A stretch of 64,000 nt of DNA, from assembly GCA_022264855.1 (NCBI GenBank), contig JABYQU010000032.1, forward strand, positions 310,001 through 374,000, written 5' to 3'. Position 1 is the first letter of the stretch, and every line of letters begins with the position of its first letter. Source of the stretch: Lenzites betulinus. Its lineage: Eukaryota; Basidiomycota; Agaricomycetes; Polyporales; Polyporaceae. Positions 43,822-55,693 of the stretch are shown in pieces. The notes under the pieces are model-generated. The model was not told where the DNA came from, searched no databases, and saw nothing but the letters and a program-made list of their open reading frames with translations. The translations under genes were made by a program, and so were the position numbers.

Positions 43822-46800
43822 CTAGTCCGTCTCCGGAGGAGCCAAGAAGATTGCGCGCGAGAGGGTGCCACTGCGATTGATGATGGCCGTTGAACCACGA
43901 TCTTTGATACGTCCAACAACACACTGAATGGTGGAGATGTCGACATAGTCTATGGCGCCCATCCGCGTGAAATAGTGGATGTCAAGTTCATGGTTCGATC
44001 GCTCGATATTGCACGTCTGAATGGCTGCCAGGAGTACTGAAGTGTCCGAAGGAATGGCGTGTGATGGAATGGGAAGTAGTCGGATGTGGTAGATGTGCTG
44101 GAGCTGGCCATACAGGGTCTTGCTCTCGAAGACGACCGGGCGATTCCGGTGGCGTGCATTTCGATCTATAAGTACTTCATACTACAACAGAATTAATGTT
44201 AGATACCGTGATGACGCCAGTGCTAGACTTACTCGGACATATGTGGTGTCGCGGGTATCTTCAGCTGACGCACGCTCCATCTTTGCTGCACGCATTGTGT
44301 CGCCGTCGTTCACAATACGCACCGCTCCCCATTCCTCAATCTCTTTAGGGAGTGCACATCGCAGGATGGTCGGAGTAACTGTGTCGAACCTTGTACATAG
44401 GGCGCCTAGAATCTTGTCAAGAGTCCCGCGATCGGGTGACCGCAGACGACAAGCGGGTAATAGCATACAGGTATCATCTGGGAAATTGGTTAGCTATACG
44501 GCGGTGGGATCATGCCTGCAGTACACTACAATAGTGTGAAACTCACAGCCGGGAATTTGCATGCCATTCTCCGAGCGTGCACGAGTTAGCGCAAGCTCGT
44601 CGCGCACTTTCGAGCCATACATCAGCTTGATCTGCGTAAGCCGGGCTTGATCAACCACATAGCGGTTTAGGCTGGCATAGGGAAAGCGCCGGCTGCGAAT
44701 CGCCGGTTGGAGCTTGCCACAGTAGCGTTCCATTGGGAAGGCCCATGTGGTCCACACTGGGCCCGTTTTCTCGATGCCATCAGCAATATGAAGGAGGGCG
44801 TGGATGGTGAGGGGGCATGCCGACAACCTTTGCGGGTCATACTGGTAGTAGAATCTATAAATGCAATACTATGAGTTCAGTCGGAGTTCTCACTAGCATG
44901 GCCCGTCTCAAAGTAATAACGCACCGTTCATACTTGCATACCCAGCTCACAAAACCATCGCGGATCTCCGTGATGTCGTCTTGACTGAGCTCGAATTGCA
45001 AGCACTTGCGAATGAGGCGGACGAAGAGTATGAAGTGGTCATAGTATTTGCGCTGCTTGAAGCGACGTTCTAGAAGAACGGGGGCGATGTACTGAGTCCA
45101 AAACGAACGCGTGTCTGCAGTCCAAGACACTCGGTCACTGGCTACGTTTGGAGGACGTGGCCCGAAGATGTAGGGTATGGTGTCGCCAGAGGATGCGCTC
45201 GCTTCCCCAATAGCCTCCCAGACAGTCTTTTCGAGCTCGTAGTCCTCTGTTCCGGTATCGAGTGACTTGTATTCACCGGTCCATAGCTGCATTAGATTTT
45301 TGACCACATTCTCCCAGATAAGATGCATGAAATCATAGGGGAAGGAAGTAGGGAACGACAATGACGGAAGAGCACTTAGCAGAGGGACACCTTTGACTCC
45401 ATACTGCTTCGAGAGGCGCTCGGATTCGGCCGCTGTCGAGGAGGACTGGACCTCAGTAGCTTGTGCAAGGAACTGAGCATGAGTTCGCAGAGGCAAGGCC
45501 GTGGCATCGTATATCCGAATAATGGCAGGATCTGGATTGTTACGAACATCAGGATGTTGAGAACGATCAAGTGGGACATAGTGGATGGGATTGCGGGAGT
45601 CCGGAATACGAACAGCGCGGATGGTACACATGCGGCAAGGGCAGCTCCCATTGTGTCCCTTCATCCTCATCACCATTGAGATAGCAGGGATATCACCGAA
45701 GACGAGAAGGAGATAGGCGCGGAGTGCAAAGAAGTCGTCTGATAGAGAGTCGTATCCGTGTACACCAACGGCAAGATGCAGGAGTTCTTGTGTGAAAGGC
45801 CACAAGAAAGAGTCGAAGTCAGCAGGCTTCTTCGGCCCGGGGATGACACCAAGACCGAGGATATTCTCCATGAGGGACCGGATCTCGGGGGGAAGATTGT
45901 AGTTGATCACGATGAGGGGCCAGGCAGTCTTGGTGCGACGCTTGAAAGGCGCAAAGCCATCAGTTGACAAACCAAGTGCCATGTCACGAGGATCCTGGAA
46001 ATATCGGTGTGGGAGCTCCCGGCCATTGACTACAACCTTCGTGTCAAGAAGTGTGCGATAGTGGCTGCCATCCATCACGTCACGAATGACGTTGGGCTCG
46101 TGTACATGTTCATCGGCGTGGTAGCGGAGGCTCTGCGCCATCTCGCGGTTCGCCATGAGAGCTTTGAGGCGAGGAGTGATGGGGAGATAGACGAACTGTT
46201 GTCTGGGTTTTCCACGGGAGTTACACCGGTCCTCCTGACAATAGGGACAGCTCTCCATATTGCTATAGACACCCGTATACGCTACGCACGAGTTCACACA
46301 GCAGTCGTACAGTTCAGGCTGGAAGCCCGAGAGTTGAGCAGCACGTGCTTGGATGGTTTTCCAGCTGGAAAGTTTGGATTGTGGGAATGCGTACGGGAGT
46401 TTCGCAAACGTCTTCCCGGACATGTGAGTTTCCACTTTAAGCGCAAATGGACGGAGGGATTGCATGTCATCCTCGGTGAGGTCCTCGCCTATATATTATA
46501 TATGAGTATTGTAAAATACAGGTGACAGTGCTCGCATACCAAATACATACCCGAAACCATGCCTGCTCTTAGGAAATCCTCAATGAGGTGATCCCAGGCT
46601 GAGATCGCCTCGTATCCCTCCGGTTCATGTTCCCCTTCACCTGACAGGTATTCTTCATCGGCATCGTGTGCGCAGGGACGTGAACCATCCGTGGTGGCAT
46701 TTTCACGCCTAGGTGAATGTTCTCCGTCCTCCTCTTCGCTGTCTGATACATCCTCGACAGTGACACGGTACCGTGTACGACCCTGCCAGACACGCTGCTG

Positions 46801-47355
46801 AATCGCCTCGCTCGCAGTGTTGATAAACTGGGAATCAGGAGACTGGTCTTCCCCGGATGGCCAAACGGAAGGATTGGGTTCTAGCGGGGGAGCATTGGGC
46901 TGCGGATGCGGCGACCAACTTTGAGGCGGTGGGATATTCTCTAAACCTCAATCCAACGGTCAGCGTTACCTCAATCAGGTAGTGCCTGAATACATACCGG
47001 CTCCATTAATAGGATCATGTCCCCCGTCAACGCTGTTTGGTACCACCAACTCTGTGTTAACATGAGGGACTCGGACTCCACCATCTGGTGCCGCATGGGT
47101 TCCAGATCCGCTTGCTTCTGGCTGGTCTTCTGGATATTGCTGAAAGGGATCCCGATAACGGTGTCTAGATCCCTTCTTGCGAGCTCGACCAACGGGGATG
47201 TCGTTAGCAGATGAACCAGCTGACTGTAGAAGGTTTGCGGCCACCGACGCGCGTAATCGGGCAGGAGCTTGACCACGCTCATGTAAACGGATAGTCTTCT
47301 CAGATAGCAAGTTCCCGCAGCACGAGCAGATAGATTTGGAACGAGTAGGTCCCAT
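43822..47355 (-). CDS. CACTA transposase, tnp2 type (Transposase_21)
   Basis: 1074 aa. Exons on minus: 47355-46998, 46940-46551, 46488-44925, 44854-44547, 44477-44233, 44181-43822, summing to 1075 codons. The N-terminus has a Cys pair (SICSCCGN), a proline-rich and acidic linker (SDSEEEDGE), then the conserved core: FAKLPYAFPQSKLSSWKTI, YDCCVNSCVAYTG with SCPYCQEDR (zinc-binding), ALGLSTDGFAPFKRR (catalytic Asp region), PWPF-like LWPFTQELL, HNGSCPCRMC, FPYDFMHLIWENVVKNL, and ACPLTIHALLHIADGI with MERYCGKLQPAI. No stops or shifts were met, so it is potentially active. It is transcribed away from the coiled-coil gene, 383 bp from it. Confidence 0.9.
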
Positions 47356-47738
47356 TTAGAAAGCATAGTAGATGTTTACAGAGGAGGATGCCACAATTGA
47401 ACCGCTCAGACCTACCGTAGACGTGCGTGTGTTGATACACTGATTAGATTAATTTTAAGTCCCGCTAATCCAGTTCTATACCGTCGCAGACTAGTGCCAA
47501 ACAGTGTACAAACACTGACATCTGTACCTGCGCATGCAACGACGACATTTTGTCAGCACTACATCCAAAACTCAGTCACCGACACCCAATACACTTACCT
47601 TGCTTGCTTGCACGCCCACAGAATCCACTTACTTTCCCGCCATCTCCCTTACCGGTGCGTCGATCATATATGACACCATTGCTACGTAACTTACCAATTT
47701 GTACACGCCTCGCTCAACATCGATCAGAACCTCAGAAC

Positions 47739-48673
47739 ATGGCGGTGCGTACCTCACATAAAGCGGTGACACTACCATTATGACATAGGCTCTCTTGCAG
47801 GGAGGGTCTGGAAAACGCCCTACCGCAAAGCAGCTTCAGCAGCAGCTGCTCGAGGCCCATCAACAGCTGGAGACGGTGCAACAGGGTCAGTGTTACATCG
47901 AGGCCGAAGAGAATCACCCATATTTACTTACTGCATGACCTCTGTATGCAGCGCAGCGCGAGAATGCCGCTGCACTTGAAGCCGCCACTAGGCAAATCCA
48001 AGAGCAGGCCGCTGTACTTGCTGCCGCACAGGCCGAAGCTGGCGCCGCACGAGCACAGGCTGAGGCAGTAGCGTCTGCAGCCGCTGCTTCCACTGCTGCC
48101 TCAAACACAGCTTCTCAGGCCGGTAGTCATGAGGCAGCAGAGCTGATACCCCGTCCGCATGTCCCAAGGGGCCAGAGCTTGAAAATCCGTGCATCTATGG
48201 GCATTGACGCAAAGTTATACACAGCCATTAGGGTATGATATTAACCCAAAACATATAACACACACCCTGACGATTAAACTCCGTTGTCTCTTGGACTACC
48301 AGTACAGGATTCATGTGCTTGTACACGCTGCACGGCTCTCATGGCAAGATGACTTTCGGCACCAGGATGTTGATAAGTTAACAAAGGTTTTTAACGGGGT
48401 AAGCCTAATTGACGTACTATTCCATCTAAGTCGCCGCTGACCGGCCTGCAGGCTGCCAAGGACTTCCCAATCCTGAAGCGATACTGTCACCACTGGGCCA
48501 CGGCAGCCATCGCCTCACGTTACATGCAGAACGTTCGTCGCAATGCCCGGCGCAACGGCCATATCCCCCGGCGAGCTAGGTTCAATCGAGGTGGCTCAAA
48601 TGGTCGCGGGCGCAGCGCGAGCATCTTAGATGATGGCGGCGAAGACGACAGCAGGGGCGAAGACAGCGACTAG
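47739..48673 (+). CDS. CACTA-borne accessory coiled-coil protein
   Basis: 229 aa from exons 47739-47744 (6 nt), 47801-47885, 47952-48232, 48303-48398 and 48452-48673, 230 codons with stop. A glutamine/alanine-rich coiled coil (TAKQLQQQLLEAHQQLETVQ, then a long Ala/Glu helix rich in AQAEA) is followed by a compact region (DFPILKRYCHHWATAAIASR, then YMQNVRRNARRNG) and an Arg/Gly-Asp/Glu tail. The compact region resembles a segment I associate with proteins near basidiomycete CACTA elements; I cannot name a Pfam family. It may be the TnpA-like partner that binds the subterminal repeats. The two-codon first exon is the least certain part. Confidence 0.65.
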
Positions 48674-49091
48674 CAATGGCAAGTGGGAGGAGCATGGCGG
48701 ACAGCAAGTGGGGGTTGTAGCGAGAGATGCACACGATGCCATCGGCTTCGAGCGTCCCATCATTCGGACGCTCGCCCGTGGGATCCTTGTTCGGTACTAC
48801 CTGTTTGGGATATTCTGTACCGGTTTACAGGATTTGGAACTTGTTCAGTGCCAGCGGTGTTTCCCTGCTATGTGCCAGAGTGCAGTCTTGGTGCCCAGGT
48901 CCCGGGGTGGAGGCGAGACGATATTCAAGCCCCCCACATGAAGTGTCCATTAACACAGTTGAAGTGACGGAATTGATCACACCCGGAGTTGTATCAAGTG
49001 TCGCCTCAAGTGAAATATTGTACAACTATATCTAGTTGTGTTTTATGTGAGTATTACTCATGGTTAGTGCTACTTCGGCGTCACTAGACTG

Positions 49092-49244
49092 AAGTGATGA
49101 AACGGAAGGTAAAGTAATGAAAACGGTCACTTTGAAACATAACTTGAAGTGATGGTTTTCACCACTCAGCCTTCGGGCGCTACAGCCGTAAAGTGATGAA
49201 TTGTGCGGCTACTAGTTATGTTTTTCATCACTTTACCATCACTT
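49092..49244. repeat. Right subterminal AGTGATG repeats
   Basis: Five AGTGATG words plus one variant (AGTAATG), direct in the outer-left part and inverted near the end. They mirror the left array. Confidence 0.8.
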
Positions 49245-49258
49245 TCGGTGTTGTACTA

Positions 49259-49283
49259 ATCGTCACTTCTCGGGCACACAGTG
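49259..49283 (-). repeat. Right terminal inverted repeat of the CACTA element
   Basis: Reverse complement begins CACTGTGTGCCCGAGAAGTG; followed on plus by the TGC duplication at 49284-49286. Confidence 0.95.
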
Positions 49284-50156
49284 TGCAAATTTGGGGTGTC
49301 AGTGCCGCCATCGCCATATTTGAGGACGGGGTTTTGAGCAAAGTTGGTGTCAAACTGCGCCGAATGATCATAGAGGTGAGTAGAGCGAACGTCACAGTAG
49401 CGGGGCTCATCCTGTTGCAAAACTGAGACTCACACAGACGGCGAACGATGGTATGAGACTAAGGAGGAGAACCAAGGCAGCCCACCGCCGCTGTGTCCTC
49501 ATCGCATAGAACCGGAGGCAGGATAACACTGTGATAATGTTGCTAACCGTTAGTAACTTTATCACAAGCACACCCAGGTACGTACCCGCCCAAATCGCAT
49601 ATTGAGCACTTTCGAGAATGTACTCTAGATACACGAGGTCTTTGAGCACGACAAAACTGATGGTGGTGGGGAAGCGTAAGAGACGGTTGGACAGCTGGCA
49701 TTGATGCGCACTTACCCCTGTATCCAATCAGTATACAAGTAGATAAAATGAAAGTTTACGTTGTGAGCATACCTTCGTCGACGGCCTGAATACCCAGAAT
49801 ATCATAGTGTAGATCGAATAGCCCAACGTGATGTAACGGTTTGCGAAGAACAGGATTGTCCCCCCGTTGAGACGACGGTTCCAGAAGAACTCGATTTCCT
49901 TGTCGATCGTGAGGAGGTAGTGCCAACAGAGGAGTGCTTTAAGGGCCAATATAAACGAGTGATGCGGTGAACGTCTGTTACGGATGTTGGTCTGCGAAGA
50001 CTCACATACGGCTGCCGCGATAGTGAACGCCTTGATTCTGAATAAGACAGTGAGAGTTGGAGATGAAGTTATATCTTTGAACGGGAAATGCACGTACGAA
50101 TTGCTTTCGACAGACGCGGTCGCCTGTGCGGTTCCTTCAGTTTGCGTCCAGTTCAT

Positions 50157-52209
50157 GCTGAGGGTACCAGAAAGTGAGGGTATGGGTGCGAGAAGAGAGA
50201 AAGAAACAGAAGCGCACAGCACCCTATCGCCATCTGCTCGCCAGCCGTATCATCGCAGCACTGGCATCATGAGAAGATGACGATAAAAGCTATATTGATG
50301 AGCACCCTGATAGATCTAGTCGTCACTACTACAAGCACAGTGTGATGTTCAGCGCATAGCGGTGCTCCTCATCATCGATGCTTCAACGAAACTTTAGTCT
50401 TTGATCTGTCCGGGGGATGCGTCAGCTAGCCACTGCGGTGATCCAAGAATAATACATCCGTCTCGTGGTCTTCTCTGTTAGTTGATACACACACCTGAGC
50501 TCGGTTGGTTTGTAAAAGCAATCGCTGGACACGGACTCGTTCATGATCGCAAATGAGGGGCTGAACGTTTGCGTCTATTCACCCCGGCATACTGCAGGTG
50601 CCATGCCGCGTGCAATACTTACAGCGCACCGTGCAGCGCCACGACTGACTTGTACCTCAGTGGACGCGCATTGGCAAAGTATAAACAGTGGTCTGGGGAT
50701 TCGGTATCCTGGGTAGCGGCAGAAGGGGTGTTCGACGGGGCGACAACGATAAGCCAAGCCGACGACTAGTACTTGATGTGGGGAGCGTATCGGAAGTCCA
50801 GAGAATCATATTGCTTGTCGCAGATATTCAGAACGCTAGATAGGACGTGAAACAGCGCTCTCAGCTATGCGCACCATGACGGTAGAGAGCAGGAGTTGCG
50901 AAAAACATGCCGGTGCCTTCCTACATCAACACGCCCACGTGCAGATGACGTCACGCGTCCCACGCCGAAGCTTGCGGCGGCTAGCGTCCGTCGGCGCGTC
51001 CAGCTGCTCTCGTCGTCGCCGTCTCCGGTTGTGAACATACCATCACTTTGTTCTTCGTCTTGGAGCTAGGTACGAGGCATTGATATACCTCGTTTAAATT
51101 CTGCGCCTTGCATACGCCGAACGTAGGCCTCGTTTGTAGGTTCGTTCTCGAGCCGGCCTGCCGAAAGTCCTAGCTGATTTTGTGCGCAGGCAGCGCGGCG
51201 ACGTAGTGCCGGTATGATAACAAGAGACGATTCCAATACTAGCACAGGTAGTGCAGAAACAGCGCAAACAGAGCTCGGAGCTCGCGAGCGAAGTGTTCGC
51301 CGGTCCATCTCGGAGTTGCACCGTACGTCGCACAAGCTCCCCTCGATACGAACAAATCCTTGACCGCGGTTTTTTGGGGGTGGATGCCAACTGCGAGTGT
51401 TCTCAATAGATACACTCCTCGTCTTCACGGCTCTCTGCGGTTGTGTCACCGGATGCTATAACTGATATCAACTACTGACTTTCTGACATCAAGGCGCTGC
51501 GTCAAACCTTGTATCAAGTCCTCTGCGGCCACGCTTCGTGGCGCGCGCGCCGTATCAAAAAACTTTTGGGGCGTCGACTCAAAGGCCGAGGGGGACACAG
51601 CGGTTGAAGAGGAGGATATAGGGCGGGCTATAGTGGCACGGCTGTGGCGACTTCGAGCACTGCGCCATCCGTCGCCGTCTGATCCCCTCTGGCGCACAGG
51701 ATGCTGTTTGAGGTGCCTGGTGATGTTAGAATCAAGAAACGCTTGCGCTGACTACGATCTGTGTCTAGGATTCCTCGCGGCAGACGATCCTCTCGTGTGG
51801 ATTGCTCGTTATCACCGAGACCAGGTCGGCGCCGAATGCTTGAGACGCTCTGCGTTAGGAATAATAGGTATGTTCTCGTAATGCAAGCATATAGGACTTG
51901 AACGACGGGTTGTGTTGCAGATATACTGGCAGGCTAGCCTTCAGCGGGCGTACGCTGCACACAAAACAGCGCTGAGAGTATACGAAGCCCGGCGAGTCTT
52001 AGTCCGGCTGCGGCAGCGCGTTGGGGGTGTGCATTTGTTACGCGAGTCTATGCAACCGTCGCTGCGTGAATCGAAGAGGTGAGTAGCATATATGAGCATG
52101 TCTTCGAGCTCGTTACGTACCGTTGTCCGCTGAGCCCTTCTCTCCCTCATCGCCGTCTATAGCCCCAGATCGCTTGTCGTTGATCGACAGGGAAAGCTGC
52201 GGAGCCGTC
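50157..52209. other. 2-kb divergent intergenic region between two DUF6533 genes
   Basis: No supported gene. Open frames of up to 127 codons on minus (51066-51449) lack family motifs. It contains copy B of the 31-bp CRE/E-box element (50932-50962). Confidence 0.5.
50932..50962 (+). repeat. 31-bp CRE/E-box element, copy B
   Basis: CGCCCACGTG, four bases, TGACGTCACGCGTCCCA; 27 of 31 positions equal copy A, which is inverted 14.3 kb away. Confidence 0.6.
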
Positions 52210-53921
52210 ATGAATTCCACTCACGCTTCGGCGGCTCTGAGAGCATTTGAGGTGTCCTTCATAGCGTATGAAAGTATGAGGTGCGCACCTTGTGTTTTTT
52301 TCATAGTGTATGTGATTCACAAGATCATCTAGCCTCACGACTGAGTACCTCAAGATCGCCACAGCGGGTGAGGCTCTCCGCCTACCTTGTACATATTCGT
52401 TCATGTGACAAACGGCGTACGCAGCGCTCGTTGCATGGCAGTATCTCATCACTTTTGAGAGAGAAGTGACGTTCTTCTGGAACCGGAAGCCCTCTGGAGC
52501 ATCAGCACTGTTCTTCGCGAACCGATACTTGGGCCTCGCGTTTTCCGTGTACAATACATGGACACCGTACGGATCTTCGTACACGGTCAGCCACGTACAT
52601 TTCTGCATCCGAATCGCTCCTGATACTGGCCCCGGGCCGCGTGCATCTAGGGGTGAGTGTTAGTACCCCAGCTGCGTACAGTGCCGCGAAGGGCGTGTGC
52701 TCATACGCACAAGATGTCTCACCAGATTCGTGGGGAGTTACTTCCTGATGTACTCGCAGTACGTCGTCTGGGCAGGTAAGCACTGTGGCAGGTCCGGCAT
52801 CGTAGATCGCGAATGATGCATCTCGGTGACAGCATTCTCTAGTCTCCGCGCGTATGCGCTGCGCAAGCAGTGGGTCTTGGCGGCCATCGTCCTCCTGTTG
52901 TCGCTCGCCCCAGTGGCCATAAATATGGTTCGTTTGTTCGGCTTCTTCCAACTGATATCGGACTAAAAGTCGTCTGCAGGCTTCGTATGCGTACTGGTCG
53001 CTGGAGGTGGATCCGATTGCGGGGTGTGTGTCTGGGGTGACGTTGCCGACCGCGGCCCTTCAAAGGTGAGCGGTGTGCGGGAGATTAAGGAGCCACTTTG
53101 TTGACTCTAAACAGTAGTGAGTGTAGTTCTGTCATCAAGATAGCAGGTCGCCGTACTCATTCCTGGCCCAGTGGCCGTCTCGTCCCGCGTGTCGCCTGTC
53201 CTAGCAGACATCATCGTCTTCCTGATCACCTGGTCCGTCACATACGGATATCACAACCAGGACGTCGTGCAGGTCGCGGGGAGAGCACCTACACTAACTA
53301 GTGCGCTGTTCAAAAATAGTGGGTTCATCAATTTCTCTGCGTCAGTGAAAGGATGACGATGCGGACCTGCCAAGGTGGAATATATGCTGTGTACGGCCCA
53401 AGTCGACTTCCCGACGCTGTTCTGTATGCTCACCCACTGGATATTCAGAGTCCTGACTATATTGAACGCGCTATACCTTGCATGCTCGCTGCTACAGGTA
53501 AGTCCTTCCTACCTATTGCTTCGTACTCGCACTGGATGAATATTTGTTTACCGCTGGACAGATCACCGTCAAGGGCCCAGCGGCAAACCGAGCGAATTTC
53601 TTCCTCAACCTCATCAGCAACACGTACTTCGGGGTTATCTCCCTCGTCATCACCGACTTCATTTTCAAGCTACAGGAAGCCGCGAGCGCGTCGTCGGGCT
53701 CGCGTCTCTCAACGGACGTTGTTCTCGTACGTTCTTCCCGGGCGGATGTCAGTGTGCTTGAGTTCGCGCGCGCAGACGTGGACTTGTGGGCGAGAGAGGG
53801 GCGGGGGACGCCGGATGTTGCGGACGATGTCGATATAAACGAGGAGGCTCGGGAGAGAAGCGATCCTGAGGTTGTTTCGAAGGATGCGGAGTGTTTCGAG
53901 ACGCCCGACGGTGCGCGTTAG
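52210..53921 (+). CDS. DUF6533 seven-helix membrane protein
   Basis: 362 aa, the intact member of the cluster. Exons: 52210-52280, 52333-52367, 52425-52588, 52651-52652 (2 nt), 52714-52775, 52833-52927, 52980-53065, 53115-53116 (2 nt), 53172-53318, 53375-53390, 53449-53497, 53562-53921; total 1089 nt. Exon sizes agree with the paralogues at 164, 2, 95, 86, 2, 147, 16 and 49 nt. The DUF6533 motif is AWQYLITFEREVTFFWNRK followed by ALFFANRYLGL (about residue 40-70). Further membrane segments: YFLMYSQYVVWA, VLAAIVLLLSLAPVAINM, VSPVLADIIVFLITWSV, ILNALYLACSLLQ and SNTYFGVISLVITDFIFKLQ, then a cytosolic acidic tail (VLEFARADVDLWAREG). The function of DUF6533 proteins is not known; the topology resembles a receptor. 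Confidence 0.85.
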
Positions 53922-55693
53922 GATGCTCATGAAGTCGTGGGGAAGGAACCGAAGGCAGGACATGTATAGTTTGTACCAATAGCTTCAGTAATTTTGAGTC
54001 CTATGTTCAATGCAAGGGAGATTCTCAACCTTTGAATAGGACGCTTGACATCTTAATGCAAGATGGTGGTCGAGAATGAGCAAGACGCGTTCCCCACGAT
54101 ACGGGCGCCAACAACTCTTGTAGGTCGCCTTCTGTCGCCTTGCCTTCTTCCTCGTTCGACCTTGGCTCGCCCCGACTCGCTCGAACATACTCTAATAGGT
54201 CACTTCTTGTCCCAAACTCCTTGCGTGCAAGACTTCTATCATGAAGAACCTTTGACTTGTGAAGGCGACTTCCTTGACAAGCCCAACCTGCGTAGATATA
54301 TCCATCGTTCGTTACAGCCTTCAGCAAAATCTTGCGTTGTTATTTTCTGGATCTTTCTGACACTTACTCCGACCAGACTCCAGATTGATGGCCGCTGAAA
54401 TCCTCACGCTTCAAGCTTCAAGCCCCATGATGAGAACATGGTCGTGCACCGGTTGAAAATGACAACTGCGCGGCCCGCTATGGCACCATGTCTCCAGTCC
54501 AGGTCGCACGCAGATGCGCTGGGTGCTCAAAAACGTATCAATATGCGGGCTCCCCCTTCGAGGATAGAAGAGTGTCCTCCTTGACCCAATATCTGGCGTC
54601 ATTCGGACGACGCTCGCGATATTTGCTAATCTGGAGGATTGGGGCTCAGCTACGCTTCGTTCTCACCCTCTGTGTTCCTCGGTACCGCGCTGGTGGAACA
54701 GCAGCGCACCATTCTCAAGGCGGGCTTCCCGTGCCCCACACACGGCAATGTAGCAGAAGCCGCCCCTGGCATGCCAATGCGTACACGAATAGGCCTCGCA
54801 GTACCCGGTCAACGTCTTTTCTTACGTTTTTGCTTCGGATAGCTGGACTGCACGCTTGAAACGGAGTTCTCCCGCCCAACACGCCCGCGACGACATCGTG
54901 GTATGCCTCTAATTCTACTCCCTCGTGACAAAGTAGAACCTCTATGTGCCCAATAGTTGTCTCCACCAACGTTCAGATTCCAGATCCTCGCCCTTTTCGC
55001 TCCGACATAGACCCTCGGACCTTTGCAAGCGAATGTTCTTCCAGCGTGTCCGCACACTGTGCATCATCTTCGAACAAGCCGTCCCATCTACCCCCTATAT
55101 TTCATGTACCATAATGATATTGCCGACTTGTAGACGCAGCGGGGCCGCCCAACCTCCTCCGGCCGCTCGAACTCAGGATCGACGAGAATGCAGGACCCTT
55201 CCATGCCTTCAGCCTCCTCGCGTCGTCGATCCTAGTATTAAGCAGTAGTAGGTCTCAGCCGATAGTGGTAGCTATTCATAGCGGACGTGGCCCTGAATGC
55301 ATCGCCTAATATTTCGCTGTGTACTTTTTCGCAGTCCGCCGGTTGATCGCGGACGTAAGTTCCTGAACGCTCTGCCGATTATTCTACTTGAGCTCGTCCC
55401 TCTGCGTTCGTTCCGCACACGGTGTGAACGAGCTTGCCCTCAGCCTGAAACTAGTGGACCGTATGAGCCCGGTAAGTATATTGCATCTATCAACATGTCG
55501 ATGCCGGCTGTCGGCACGAGCGGAGAGAGTGGAGGAGGCTCGGCAAGCTGCGGCTTTGCGCTCTCTTTCGCACTCCCATCACCGCCCGCCAACGTCCTCC
55601 CGCTAGCCCACGCTGCTCCCCTCAACCCTTCGCGCGCGTGCGACGGCACACTCCTCGCTCCGCCCCGCATTCTCAACGGCGACGAGCCCGACA
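53922..55693. other. 1.8-kb intergenic region, no gene supported
   Basis: Open frames of 100-137 codons occur on both strands (for example 54488-54859 and 55297-55710 on plus). Their composition is not protein-like or they overlap the next gene's start. I see no RNA gene, repeat or transposon end here. Confidence 0.45.

Larger units (their letters stand above)
41734..49283 (-). mobile_element. 7.55-kb CACTA (EnSpm/CMC) DNA transposon
   Basis: Terminal inverted repeats of 25 bp (41734-41758 and 49259-49283) begin CACTGTGTGCCYGAGAAGTG, with two mismatches. The 3-bp duplication TGC lies on both sides (41731-41733 and 49284-49286). The CACTR terminus, 3-bp duplication, tnp2 transposase and dense subterminal AGTGATG repeats together define a CACTA element. 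Contents: a transposase (minus), a divergent coiled-coil gene (plus) and a captured Sec7-PH fragment (minus). It interrupts exon 6 of a DUF6533 gene. Confidence 0.95.
40821..50156 (-). pseudogene. DUF6533 membrane-protein gene interrupted in exon 6 by a CACTA transposon
   Basis: Seven-helix membrane protein of unknown function, 367 aa when the transposon is left out. Exons on minus: 50156-50098, 50037-50006, 49936-49773, 49717-49716 (2 nt), 49656-49586, 49528-49434, exon 6 as 49354-49284 plus 41730-41725, 41662-41661 (2 nt), 41607-41461, 41399-41384, 41326-41278, 41210-40821. These total 1104 nt, exactly 368 codons with stop. The DUF6533 motif (WHYLLTIDKEIEFFWNRR, NGGTILFFANRYI) is at about residue 33; membrane segments follow; the tail has FARADLDQLCRD, as in the paralogues. 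Except for the insertion no lesion is seen, which implies a recent event. Whether any truncated product is made is unknown. Confidence 0.82.
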
